Of a stretch of 64,000 nucleotides of DNA, positions 30,601 to 38,381 are shown one piece after another. Location: the NCBI RefSeq assembly GCF_011050365.1, contig NZ_DRFV01000001.1:186001-250000 (forward strand), given 5' to 3'. Within the stretch, counting starts at the first letter, position 1, and the number at the start of each line of letters is the position of its first letter. Source of the DNA: Pseudohongiella sp. GTDB taxonomy: Bacteria; Pseudomonadota; Gammaproteobacteria; Pseudomonadales; Pseudohongiellaceae. A program made the position numbers and the translations under genes. The notes under the pieces are model-generated. The model did not search any database. It had not been told where the DNA came from and saw nothing but the letters and a program-made list of their open reading frames with translations.

Positions 30601-31725
30601 GACGATGGCTGGTCGCTGGGCCTGAACAGCGACGCGGTTGCCGGCACTGTGCGCCCTCCGGCCACATCGGCAGCCCCCTGGGACGTCGCTCTGGAGTATC
30701 TGCATCTGAGTCGTTCCGTCGACGGCAGGACCGAAGACGAGGCGTCTTTGCAGGAACAGACTGCACCTGAGCTGGCAGAGGCGGAGGTCGAACTGGATTT
30801 CCAGGAGTTGCCTACGGTGGAATACCTATTGCCGCGCAATGATCCGTTGGCCGATCTGGACCCCAGAGAGTTTCCCAATATCCGGCTGTCGATTGGCGAG
30901 TTGACCATGGCCGGGTCGCCTTTCGGGCAATGGCAGTTTCTGATGCAATCAGATGCACAAGGTGCCGAATTCACTGACCTGATTGTTGATGCCCGTGGCC
31001 TGCGTATTGGCAGCGAGGAAGAGCCGGCAAACTTTCGCTGGCTCTACGATGGCGACAGCCACGATAGCGAGTTGACAGGCATGCTCAGTGCCACTGATCT
31101 GGCCTCTGTACTCAGCGCCTACGGTTATGCTCCCAGCATTCAGAGCGAGTCAGCCAGATTTGATTCACGTTTGCACTGGCGTGGCAGTCCGGCGAATTTT
31201 TCTGCACTGGGCCTGAACGGCGAGATCGAACTCGACGTCAATAACGGACGTTTCCAGCAACGCGCCGGCGTCGCCAACAGCGCCTTGCGGCTTATCAGCA
31301 TCATCAATTTCGATGCCGTTCTCAGGCGCTTGCGTTTCAGTGAAGACATTGCCGGATCCGGACTGGTCTATGATGATATCCGCGGCAAAGTGGTGCTCGA
31401 AGACGGTCTGTTGTCGATCGAGGACAGGTTGCAGATCATCGGGCCATCGAGTCTGTTTCAGATAGAAGGCGAGGTCGATCTGGCCGCCGAAACCATCGAC
31501 GGCGATCTTTATATCACGCTACCGGTCAGCGACAATATACCCTGGCTAAGCGGACTGGCTGCACTCAATAACCTGATTAACTGGCAGGTTGCGGTCGGGG
31601 TATTTCTGTTTGATCAGATTTTTGGTGACCAGGTTGATAACCTGACCAGTGCGCACTATACGCTGGACGGTCCCTGGGAGAGCGTGGAGCCGAAGCTGAA
31701 TCAGGTATTCACGGGAGGCAGTTGA
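27664..31725 (+). CDS. yhdP: YhdP-family AsmA-like envelope protein
   Basis: Very large (1353 residues) protein with one N-terminal membrane segment (about 15-36) and a long periplasmic body of repeated beta-strands; the C-terminal part (about 1140-1330) has the AsmA-like region with FNFDAVLRR-type IINFDAVLRRLRF and GLVYDDIRGKVVLEDGLLSIED. YhdP and its relatives TamB and YdbH form bridges that carry phospholipids from the inner to the outer membrane in E. coli. Length is slightly above the E. coli protein. It lies in the conserved position after rng, and its stop is directly abutted by the next start. Confidence 0.92.
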   Translation: MILQLSKSIGRAILQVSFAVLLVMLVALALYVSLGRQLAPMVGNYTAEVEQRLSQMLDADVKIGSIEGEWERFGPRFLISNLQITARGNAGSDPLVLEHVSIAPDMPASVRQMRPVLGRTTLQQLDLTLYEQANGGWSLAGLTATGSEPVSPAQVLEWLKSLALLELEQTRLAFHHGTGQVTRFSDATLHFQSLNGRHALTMIAFQDDLTAPLRVQGELTGNSLDRMQGELYVAFPGADYSNFLHDIKPAGIAINGIALDGELWLTLQPGDLASATWRGRADLAVERRAATRMENLTVGWLQLQHSTEDNRWQLEVEDFAFDYANGSWPSGGMTATYQPGRSATAHIDAMDMGLASRLVVALAPDSALREEIELFNPRGLARNLKINAGLDGNAVKTASVSTNLNAAALSAHRGAPAFWGIDGYAELEFAAEQSRADGFVEVDSDDVMVHLPNLFNDQWAYQRLNGRMGFRADWSTDLDIRLASSVIVVESVDLQARAKFATDIRNGDDRTINLELMIGALSADASRKSLYLPTAPNAPQSAQGILRWVDQAVVAGQAGGSGLIFRGQVQRGAVAEQRTLQMFYKVADGTLKFDPAWPAIEALDGVVTIDDGAVDITASAGSSLGINFNSSVASVRATPEGGSWLTVSGTGRGSAQQGLRYLQATPVTQGVGQYLSTWQAEGDTEFSLALSIPLYVDNARPQVDMAFAFDGNSILMPEFNLAVGDLSGRLVYSSSEGLASQDMTATLLGSVVDVQIHADGLDGEPEGASVSVAGDVSVDALTQWSGMPGLVSTLLTEAQGTAAYRAEVKLPIYGDADASSGVLHPQLQINSDLQGIGFGLPAPFGKVADDSRAFAMTLDFMPQGPAISMSLRDAVQMNLTLRDDAVYNGLLYFGGTADGLRVRRLNGSAPGISVLGTIPELDFQNWSAAIGRLAQGGSSSPVPVADFDPGVALSAELTIGRLTVFDEVFEQVSAQLAEQDDGWSLGLNSDAVAGTVRPPATSAAPWDVALEYLHLSRSVDGRTEDEASLQEQTAPELAEAEVELDFQELPTVEYLLPRNDPLADLDPREFPNIRLSIGELTMAGSPFGQWQFLMQSDAQGAEFTDLIVDARGLRIGSEEEPANFRWLYDGDSHDSELTGMLSATDLASVLSAYGYAPSIQSESARFDSRLHWRGSPANFSALGLNGEIELDVNNGRFQQRAGVANSALRLISIINFDAVLRRLRFSEDIAGSGLVYDDIRGKVVLEDGLLSIEDRLQIIGPSSLFQIEGEVDLAAETIDGDLYITLPVSDNIPWLSGLAALNNLINWQVAVGVFLFDQIFGDQVDNLTSAHYTLDGPWESVEPKLNQVFTGGS

Positions 31726-32580
31726 ATGGTGGCAACAAGAAATCGGGTGGCAGCCGTGCAGATGGTCAGTACCGCCGATATCCATGGCAATATCGAGGCA
31801 GCCGGCAGGCTGATTGGTGAGGCCGCAGCCGCTGGCGCGGCGCTGGTGGTGCTGCCGGAAAATTTTGCGGTGCTGGACGGCGGGCCGCAGGCGCAGTTCG
31901 CTGAACATGAAGGCGATATGGGGGCTCTGTTGCAAGGGTTTCTGTCCGCCCAGGCCCGCCGTCATGGCATTGACCTGGTTGCGGGCACGATACCCTTGCT
32001 GACACGCCCTGCGCGCCCGGGTCATGCGCCTGAGTTGTTGACGGATGGCCGTGTGCGGCCAGCCTCACTGGTGTTTGACAGCAGCGGCGCCATTATTGCC
32101 CGTTATGACAAAATGCATCTGTTTGATGTCGAGGTCAGCGACCGGCAGGCGCGTTATGCTGAATCTGACAGTTTTGAGGCCGGCAACGAAGTGGTTGCCG
32201 TCGATACTACCGTGGCCCGGCTCGGGCTATCGATTTGCTACGATATGCGTTTTCCTGAACTTTACCGTCGGCTGTTTAATGAGCGCGTGGAGTTGATTTC
32301 GGTCCCCGCCGCATTTACCCGGGTCACCGGCGAGGCACATTGGGAGGTATTGTTGCGCGCACGGGCCATCGAAAACCAGTGTTATGTGATCGGTGCCGGT
32401 CAGGGCGGGGTGCATAATGAACGTCGGGAAACCTATGGCCACAGCATGATTATCGACCCGTGGGGGCGCGTACTGGACGTTCTGGACAGTGGTGAAGGCG
32501 TTGTTGTGGCAGATCTGGATTTACCTGCGCTGCATGAGCTGCGCCGCAAAATGCCCGTGTTTTCGCATCGGCGCCTGTAG
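31726..32580 (+). CDS. carbon-nitrogen hydrolase, Nit1-type deaminated glutathione amidase
   Basis: Nitrilase-superfamily amidase of 284 residues. The triad is visible: E45 in LPENFAVL, K129 in RYDKMHLF and C171 in LSICYDMRFPELYRRL. The sequence around them is typical of the NitFhit/Nit1 group, which removes the amide of deaminated glutathione and related compounds. Encoded immediately after yhdP (ATG adjacent to the TGA), the same neighbour as in many Gammaproteobacteria. The exact substrate is inferred from the subgroup. Confidence 0.88.
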   Translation: MVATRNRVAAVQMVSTADIHGNIEAAGRLIGEAAAAGAALVVLPENFAVLDGGPQAQFAEHEGDMGALLQGFLSAQARRHGIDLVAGTIPLLTRPARPGHAPELLTDGRVRPASLVFDSSGAIIARYDKMHLFDVEVSDRQARYAESDSFEAGNEVVAVDTTVARLGLSICYDMRFPELYRRLFNERVELISVPAAFTRVTGEAHWEVLLRARAIENQCYVIGAGQGGVHNERRETYGHSMIIDPWGRVLDVLDSGEGVVVADLDLPALHELRRKMPVFSHRRL

Positions 32581-32614
32581 TATCCGCAGATTTGGTATTT
32601 ATGGAAGGAGTGGC

Positions 32615-33355
32615 ATGTTGGATAAAGGGTTAATCACCAATTTATGTGCGCTGTCAGTGACCGCACTGAGTCTTTTTTTGCCCGCACCCTATAACAATGT
32701 GGTGTTGAGTGCCGGGCTGTTTGCATTGTCGGGCGCGTTGACCAACTCGCTGGCCGTTCATATGCTGTTTGAGCGCGTTCCCGGTTTTTATGGGTCCGGC
32801 GTAATCGCACTGCATTTCGAGGAGTTCAAGATTGGCATCAAGGACCTGATCATGCAGCAGTTCTTCAGTGCCGACAATCTGGATCGATTCTTTGATGCCG
32901 ATACCGTCATGAACAGCGGCATGGAGCAGCTGATGCCATCCCTGATCGATGAGCTGGATCTGGACAAAGCCTTTGATTCACTGTCCGAAGCCATCATGCA
33001 GTCTTCCATGGGTGGCATGGTTGGCATGATCGGTGGCCCCAAAGCGCTTGAGGGCCTGCGCCAACCATTTGCCCAGCGCATGCGGGACTACCTGAAGTCA
33101 TTTGTGGCATCTCCGGTGTTTGCCGATGCGCTGAGCGAAAAAGTCAGCGCTGCCAGCCACAGCGAGGCTGTGCTGGAGCGGATTGAGACGTTGGTGGATC
33201 GTCGCTTGCAGGAGCTGACGCCGCAACAGGTGAAAGCAATTGTGCAGAAGATGATAAAGCAGCATCTGGGCTGGCTTGTGGTCTGGGGTGGCGTTGTCGG
33301 CGGTTTGCTGGGACTGGTGTTTGCTGTTGTTGGTCTGCTGCAAACCGGTGCCTGA
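32615..33355 (+). CDS. DUF445-like membrane protein
   Basis: A 246-residue protein with an N-terminal hydrophobic pair (LITNLCALSVTALSLFLPAP and VVLSAGLFALSGALTNSLAVHMLFE), a helical middle region and a C-terminal membrane segment (WLVVWGGVVGGLLGLVFAVVGLL). The GALTNSLAVHMLFERVPGFYGSG stretch is the recognisable core of the DUF445 family (usually GxxTNxxAxxMLF). No function is known to me. The ATG at 32615 has AAGGAG just upstream. It closes the mre-rng-yhdP co-directional run. Confidence 0.75.
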   Translation: MLDKGLITNLCALSVTALSLFLPAPYNNVVLSAGLFALSGALTNSLAVHMLFERVPGFYGSGVIALHFEEFKIGIKDLIMQQFFSADNLDRFFDADTVMNSGMEQLMPSLIDELDLDKAFDSLSEAIMQSSMGGMVGMIGGPKALEGLRQPFAQRMRDYLKSFVASPVFADALSEKVSAASHSEAVLERIETLVDRRLQELTPQQVKAIVQKMIKQHLGWLVVWGGVVGGLLGLVFAVVGLLQTGA

Positions 33356-33506
33356 GTGTAAAACAGTACGGGTGTTCAGAAACGTTGCTGTCGTCCGGAT
33401 TTGCCTGCGTTTGTCGTAAAACTGGGCAATTGTGGCATTTTGTATCATTAGATGTAAAAACCCCCGCTGATAGTCTAGAATCCCCGCAATAAAATTCGAA
33501 TCGCAG

Positions 33507-33524
33507 TATTGGATCGTTCCAATA
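33507..33524. promoter_or_regulatory. palindrome upstream of tetR gene
   Basis: Perfect inverted repeat TATTGGA-TCGT-TCCAATA, centred 46 bases before the ATG of the TetR regulator. Size and placement suit an autoregulatory TetR operator. It is followed five bases later by a run of nine T (33531-33539), so it could instead be a weak terminator for the upstream operon; the AT-rich stem makes that less likely. Confidence 0.5.
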
Positions 33525-33561
33525 ATCCGTTTTTTTTTAACCCTAGAGTGTGTGATTTATT

Positions 33562-34146
33562 ATGGCAAGACCAGTTGAGTTTGTTTACGAAGACGTGTTG
33601 ACCAATGCAATGGAGCAGTTCTGGCGTGAAGGATTTGAAGCCAGTTCAGTGCAAAAGTTGCTTGATGTAACCGGCATTAATCGTGGGACGCTGTATAACT
33701 CATTCGGCGACAAGGATACTTTCTTCAAATCATGTCTGGAGCACTACAGCAAGCTTGTTGATAAGGAGCTGTCAGCCTCCCTGAATAACGAAGAACTGGC
33801 ACCTTGGGATGCTATTGAAAAGTATTTTGACCTGGCTGTGCTCAGCGCCAGCAACAAGCGTCGCACCATGGGCTGCCTGCTGGTCAACTCTTTCTGTGAA
33901 AGCATCAATTACGACAAGGACATCCAGAAGCTGGTCAAGAATTACTACGGTAATATCCGCAAGGCATTGCTGAAGCGTTCGAAGGAAGCAGAAAAGGCCG
34001 GCAACCTGAGCAAAGGCGTCAGCCCCGAGCTGGCGGCTGATGTATTGATGAACACTCTCAGTGGACTGCGCGTGCATTCACGTGAAGGCAAGAGCGCCAA
34101 GCAACTGGCGGAAGTGGTCGCGTTTACGGTCAAAACCCTGAAATAA
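33562..34146 (+). CDS. TetR/AcrR-family transcriptional regulator
   Basis: One-component repressor of 194 residues. The N-terminal helix-turn-helix lies at about 10-55 (ASSVQKLLDVTGINRGTLYNSFGDKDTFF), the classic TetR form. The C-terminal ligand-binding domain (60-194) contains MGCLLVNSF and a SPELAADVLMNTLSGLRVHSREGK segment as in the TetR_C_16/YcfQ-like regulators. A palindrome sits upstream. The nearest downstream gene is a solitary exbD behind a 198-base gap, so its target may be itself or a distant operon. The ligand is unknown. Confidence 0.9.
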   Translation: MARPVEFVYEDVLTNAMEQFWREGFEASSVQKLLDVTGINRGTLYNSFGDKDTFFKSCLEHYSKLVDKELSASLNNEELAPWDAIEKYFDLAVLSASNKRRTMGCLLVNSFCESINYDKDIQKLVKNYYGNIRKALLKRSKEAEKAGNLSKGVSPELAADVLMNTLSGLRVHSREGKSAKQLAEVVAFTVKTLK

Positions 34147-34344
34147 TCAGCTTGCCCTACGGCACTGCGGGCCCCGAGTCTATCTGTTGATTACCCTGTT
34201 GTGGTCGGGTCGATATCAGGTATACTTGGGCCATCAGATGTCGGGATTCCCGCATGCAAAGGACGTTTGGCTGATAGTTGTTACCTCTGGGTGGCAGACT
34301 TAAAGTCAATAAAAACAAATATTTAACAGTTTGTGGTAATTACA

Positions 34345-34758
34345 ATGAAAAAACTGGCAGGCAGCAGAAAAAAAGACGAAAGCAATATTGACCTGACGCC
34401 CATGCTCGACGTGGTGTTCATTCTGTTGATTTTCTTTGTCGTCACCGCGACTTTTTTGTCTGAGCAGGCCATCGATGCCGCCAGCAACGAGAATAACGAC
34501 ACGCCGCCCGAGACCGATGACGAAAACAAGAACATCCTGATTGAGCTGAGCCAGAACAATGAAATTCGTTTCAATGGCGAGCCACGGGCAGTACTGGAAA
34601 GCCAGATTCGCGCCAACATTGACCGTCTGAAAGCTGAAAACCCGTCAGCCACAGTGATCATACGTCCGGCCGAGACCTCCAATGTCAATACGCTGGTCAT
34701 GGTAATGGATGCGGCCAAACAGGCTGGTATCGCCAATATTTCAATCGTGGAGCCGTAA
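34345..34758 (+). CDS. exbD: ExbD/TolR-family proton-channel subunit, solitary
   Basis: A 137-residue biopolymer-transport protein: short cytoplasmic N-terminus, one membrane helix (about 21-38) with the essential aspartate D22 in LTPMLDVVFILLIFF, an acidic periplasmic linker (about 45-60) and the small periplasmic domain (LIELSQNNEIRFNGE and VIIRPAETSNVNTLVMVMDAAKQAGI). ExbD works with the ExbB pentamer to couple proton flow to TonB. No exbB or tonB is next to it in this window. The ATG at 34345 gives the normal length; a GTG 12 bases earlier is less likely. A strong terminator follows. Confidence 0.9.
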   Translation: MKKLAGSRKKDESNIDLTPMLDVVFILLIFFVVTATFLSEQAIDAASNENNDTPPETDDENKNILIELSQNNEIRFNGEPRAVLESQIRANIDRLKAENPSATVIIRPAETSNVNTLVMVMDAAKQAGIANISIVEP

Positions 34759-34813
34759 CGGGTAGTCCACGCCAGACGAGTAACAGTCAACCTGATTGAT
34801 CAGCGTTGATGAC

Positions 34814-34843
34814 AAAAAACGCACCCCGAGAGGTGCGTTTTTT
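34814..34843 (+). terminator. rho-independent terminator after exbD
   Basis: Twelve-base-pair stem AAAAAACGCACC/GGTGCGTTTTTT with a CCGAGA loop, ending in a T-run. It lies 56 bases past the exbD stop and 49 bases before the mtnA GTG, so it separates the two units. The A-tract on the other side would let it work on the minus strand too. Confidence 0.92.
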
Positions 34844-34891
34844 GTTTTGGGGCAGGTAATATGGGTGCCTCTTATGCACAGGAGTCGAAGT

Positions 34892-35986
34892 GTGAGCAAT
34901 GCCAGTGGTGATATGCGTACCTTGTGGTATGACGATAACGCGCAGCAGCTGAAGATCATTGATCAGACACAATTGCCGCATCAGCTTCTGATCATGGACA
35001 TTGATACGCTGGAGCAGGCCTGTGATGCCATCGTACAGATGAGGGTCCGTGGCGCGCCATTGATAGGTATTACGGCCGCATTTGGTGTGTATCTGGCGCT
35101 GAAAAAGGACCCGGATACCCTGGCCTCTGCCTGCAATACGCTGGCAAAAACCCGGCCCACGGCCGTGAACCTGCAGTGGGCGTTGACCCGCCTGGCAGAA
35201 GGTCTGGTATCTGTGCCGCCGGCGCAACGCGCGGAGGCGGCGCTGGAGATGGCCAAAACACTGTTAGCAGAAGATGCGGCCGCATGCAGTGCCATTGGTG
35301 ACGCCGGGCTGGCATTGCTGGAAAAACTGCTGGCTGTCAAACAGGCGCGTGCGGATGATGCCGTGCTCAATGTATTAACGCATTGCAACGCAGGCTGGCT
35401 CGCCACCGGCGCCTGGGGCACCGCCCTGGCGCCTATCTACAAAGCGCATCAGGCGGGTTTGCCCGTGCATGTCTGGGTAGATGAGACCCGACCGCGCAAT
35501 CAGGGGGCATCGCTGACCGCGTGGGAACTGGCGCGCAGCGGCGTGCCTCACACGCTGATCGTGGACAATGCCGGCGGCCATCTGATGCAGCATGGTATGG
35601 TGGATATCTGTCTGGTGGGCAGTGACAGGACCACGGCCAGTGGTGATGTCTGTAACAAGATTGGTACCTACCTGAAGGCACTGGCAGCGTTCGATAATCG
35701 GGTGCCGTTCTATGTCGCGCTGCCAACATCGACCATTGATTTCGAGTTGAGCGACGGCGTTCGTGAAATCCCTATCGAGGAGCGGGCCAGCACCGAAGTC
35801 AGCCATGTGGCGGGGCTTGATGCCTCCGGCACCGCATGCCGTGTCGCGATCGCGCCACCGGATACCACATTCAGCAACTACGGTTTTGACGTGACGCCAG
35901 CGCGGCTGGTGTCGGGATTGATCACGGAGAAGGGGATATTTCCGGCCACGCCGCAGGGATTGCTGGACATCAAGGCCTGGCTTTAG
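34892..35986 (+). CDS. mtnA: S-methyl-5-thioribose-1-phosphate isomerase
   Basis: Aldose-ketose isomerase of the methionine salvage pathway, 364 residues, related to eIF2B subunits. Seen: substrate-site RVRGAPLIGITAAFG (near 47-61), the catalytic cysteine in THCNAGWLATGAWGTALAP (C near 162) and the catalytic aspartate in GSDRTTASGDVCNKIGTY. The GTG at 34892 has GGAG seven bases upstream; earlier in-frame starts would read through the terminator. No other mtn genes are adjacent, so 5-methylthioribose phosphate may be metabolised elsewhere or by an alternative shunt. Confidence 0.94.
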   Translation: MSNASGDMRTLWYDDNAQQLKIIDQTQLPHQLLIMDIDTLEQACDAIVQMRVRGAPLIGITAAFGVYLALKKDPDTLASACNTLAKTRPTAVNLQWALTRLAEGLVSVPPAQRAEAALEMAKTLLAEDAAACSAIGDAGLALLEKLLAVKQARADDAVLNVLTHCNAGWLATGAWGTALAPIYKAHQAGLPVHVWVDETRPRNQGASLTAWELARSGVPHTLIVDNAGGHLMQHGMVDICLVGSDRTTASGDVCNKIGTYLKALAAFDNRVPFYVALPTSTIDFELSDGVREIPIEERASTEVSHVAGLDASGTACRVAIAPPDTTFSNYGFDVTPARLVSGLITEKGIFPATPQGLLDIKAWL

Positions 35987-36007
35987 CCGGCCGCTGGCGG
36001 CAGGTCA

Positions 36008-36355
36008 TCAGCCCGGAGGCCAGCTCATCTGGCGGCCACCCAGAATATGCAGGTGAATGTGGTACACCGTCTGGCCGCCCTGGTCGCCGGTATTGATCAC
36101 CAGGCGGAAGCCGTCATCGGCCAGCCCCTGTTCGCGCGCTATATGTTGACCAGCCAACAGCAATTTACCCATCAGTGCTTCGTCGTCCGGGCTGGCATCA
36201 CAGATACTGCTCAGGTGCTTGCGCGGAATAACCAGTATATGTGTGGGCGCCGTCGGGTTAATATCATGAAATGCGTAAACATGATCATCGCTGTAAACTT
36301 CCTGCGATGGAATGTCTCCGGCTGCGATGCGGCAGAACAGGCAATCGTTGGTCAT
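36008..36355 (-). CDS. hinT: HIT-family nucleotide hydrolase (HinT-like)
   Basis: A 115-residue histidine-triad hydrolase of purine nucleoside phosphoramidates. The triad HIHLH (H99, H101, H103) stands in QTVYHIHLHILGGRQMSWPPG, ending in the WPPG tail typical of HinT. The N-terminus CLFCRIAAGDIPS is also characteristic. It is convergent with mtnA and divergent from the cyclotransferase gene (73-base gap). Confidence 0.93.
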   Translation of the reverse strand: MTNDCLFCRIAAGDIPSQEVYSDDHVYAFHDINPTAPTHILVIPRKHLSSICDASPDDEALMGKLLLAGQHIAREQGLADDGFRLVINTGDQGGQTVYHIHLHILGGRQMSWPPG

Positions 36356-36428
36356 GAGAGTGTATCCTTGAAAAACGGAGCAGAAAAAGCGTCTGCAACC
36401 GAAGTGAAAACCTTAAGCGGAAAATAAC

Positions 36429-37211
36429 ATGATGCATGCACAAATACACCTGACTGTACGACGGTTGTTGTTGCTGGTGTTGTTTATTGGCAGTTGCGGG
36501 GCGCGCGGCGAAGTTGTCATTTATGACTACACCGTGGTTAACACCTATCCGCACAATACACGTTATTTTACCCAGGGTTTGCTGGTGCACGAGGGGCATC
36601 TGTACGAGGGTACGGGTCGTTACGGTGAGTCGGCGCTGCTACAGATGCGATTGCAGGATGGTGCGGTTATCAAACGAAAAGCACTTGGCAACCGGTATTT
36701 TGGCGAAGGTATTACAGTGGCCGGTGACCGTATTTATCAACTCACCTGGCGCGAAAACATGGTGTTTGTGCACGACCTGGAGACCTTCGACAGTGTCGAT
36801 TCGCACTACCTGCCGACGGAAGGTTGGGGAGTGACCTTTGACGGCGAGCATCTGATCATCAGTGATGGCAGCGATCGGCTTTTTTTCTACGATCCCGATG
36901 GTTTTCAGGAAGTGCGGCAAGTGGCGGTGACTATCGAAGGGCGCCCTGTGCGCTTCCTGAACGAGCTCGAGTATATCAATGGCGAGGTCTGGGCCAATGT
37001 CTGGACCAGTAATGAAATCGTGCGCATAGATCCGTTGACCGGCGAGATTCTGTCCGTCATTGATCTGCGTGGCCTGCGGCAGCAGACCGAGGCGGGCAGC
37101 AGTGATGCGGTGTTGAACGGTATTGCCTGGGATGCCGACAATAACAGGTTGCTGGTGACAGGGAAGTTGTGGGCACATATTTTCGAAATTGAACTGCACC
37201 AGCGGCATTGA
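36429..37211 (+). CDS. exported glutaminyl-peptide cyclotransferase (plant/bacterial type)
   Basis: Converts N-terminal glutamine of peptides to pyroglutamate. The 260-residue precursor has a signal peptide (RRLLLLVLFIGSC); C23 could be a weak lipobox, so it is periplasmic or lipid-anchored. The mature part is the five-bladed propeller of the papaya-QC type: YPHNTRYFTQGLLVHEGHLYEGTGRYGES, LTWRENMVFVHD, GWGVTFDGEHLIISDGS, LNELEYINGEVWANVWTSNEIVRIDPLTG and the final NGIAWDADNNRLLVTGKLW are all family landmarks. It is followed after eight bases by an aminopeptidase gene. Confidence 0.92.
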   Translation: MMHAQIHLTVRRLLLLVLFIGSCGARGEVVIYDYTVVNTYPHNTRYFTQGLLVHEGHLYEGTGRYGESALLQMRLQDGAVIKRKALGNRYFGEGITVAGDRIYQLTWRENMVFVHDLETFDSVDSHYLPTEGWGVTFDGEHLIISDGSDRLFFYDPDGFQEVRQVAVTIEGRPVRFLNELEYINGEVWANVWTSNEIVRIDPLTGEILSVIDLRGLRQQTEAGSSDAVLNGIAWDADNNRLLVTGKLWAHIFEIELHQRH

Positions 37212-37219
37212 GATAACGC

Positions 37220-38314
37220 ATGGCTGGCAAGTTACGAATTCTGCTGACTGTCCTGTTGCTGGGTGCTGTGAGTGGCTGTGACAGTGTGGCCTTCTATGTT
37301 CAGGCAGTCAGCGGTCAGGTTTCGCTGCTTTGGCACAGGCAATCCATAGAGCGCCTGCTACAGGATCCTGCGCTGGATCCCGCCTTACGGCAAAAACTGC
37401 AGATCATTCAGCAGGCCACGGATTACGCGGAACAGAAACTGGGTCTGTCTGCCGAAGGCAGCTATGACAGCTATGTTGAGCTGCAACGTCGCCATCTGGT
37501 ATGGAATGTGTTTGCGGCCCCGGAATTCTCTACACAACCGGTGTCCTGGTGTTTTCCGATTGCCGGTTGCGTCGATTACCGCGGTTATTTTTCGGAAACC
37601 GCTGCGCTGCGCTACGCCGGGGATTTACGCACGCAGGGGCTGGATGTTTACGTTGGCGGTGTTGATGCCTATTCAACGCTGGGATGGTTCAATGATCCGG
37701 TACCGAGCACCATTATCCAGCGGCCTGACCACCAATTGGTGGCGCTGATATTTCATGAGCTGGCACATCAGAAACTTTATTTGCCTGGCGACACGGCGTT
37801 TAATGAAAGTTTCGCCAGTTTTGTCAGTCAGGCCGGGTTGCGGGACTGGCTCGACCAACAGGGCCAGCCTGAGCTTTACCTGCAGTCCATGCAGGATTCG
37901 CTCGAACAACAGCGTTTCATTGACTTTGTGTTGGATTACCGCGAGCGCTTTGCGATGGTGTACGCCAGTGACATCAGTGTGGACGCCATGCGGATGCAGA
38001 AGCAGCAATTGCAGAATGCCATGCGGCGCTCCTGGCAGCAGCTTGCAGAAGAGCACAGCGCTGCCGGGGATCGTTATCAAGGGTGGTTTCAGGCACCGTT
38101 GAATAATGCGCAACTGGCCACTGTCGGCTCGTATTTTACCTGGGTACCGGCTTTTGCAGCGCTGTTTGAGCAACATGCCGGGGACTATGACTCGTTCTAT
38201 GAGGTCGTTGCCAGCCTGGCAGCTTTGACGCCGGAAGCGCGGCTGAAGCGGCTGTCGGCGCTCATGCCGGCAGAGGCTGATCAGGATGCCAGGCCGGGGC
38301 ACGGTAGTCTCTGA
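37220..38314 (+). CDS. lipoprotein aminopeptidase (COG4324 type)
   Basis: Predicted zinc aminopeptidase of 364 residues. A signal peptide ends in the lipobox VSGC (C20). The zinc site is HELAH at 179-183 with a downstream glutamate E196 in FNESFASF, a gluzincin-like arrangement. The region between (ALRYAGDLRTQGLDVYVGGVDAYSTLGWFNDP) is typical of the uncharacterised predicted aminopeptidases I know as COG4324. The gene follows the glutaminyl cyclotransferase by eight bases, so the two are probably one operon acting on peptide N-termini in the periplasm. Confidence 0.85.
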   Translation: MAGKLRILLTVLLLGAVSGCDSVAFYVQAVSGQVSLLWHRQSIERLLQDPALDPALRQKLQIIQQATDYAEQKLGLSAEGSYDSYVELQRRHLVWNVFAAPEFSTQPVSWCFPIAGCVDYRGYFSETAALRYAGDLRTQGLDVYVGGVDAYSTLGWFNDPVPSTIIQRPDHQLVALIFHELAHQKLYLPGDTAFNESFASFVSQAGLRDWLDQQGQPELYLQSMQDSLEQQRFIDFVLDYRERFAMVYASDISVDAMRMQKQQLQNAMRRSWQQLAEEHSAAGDRYQGWFQAPLNNAQLATVGSYFTWVPAFAALFEQHAGDYDSFYEVVASLAALTPEARLKRLSALMPAEADQDARPGHGSL

Positions 38315-38381
38315 CGGTCTCGCTGCGGGCCTCTAAGCCCCGGTCTTTGTACTCGGGCTCTTTAACGCTACTTCGCCCTTG

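Noticed and set aside
33507-33541. Certain terminator at the palindrome before tetR
   Set aside because: The stem is AT-rich and five bases separate it from the T-run; an operator is at least as likely, so it is listed as regulatory only.
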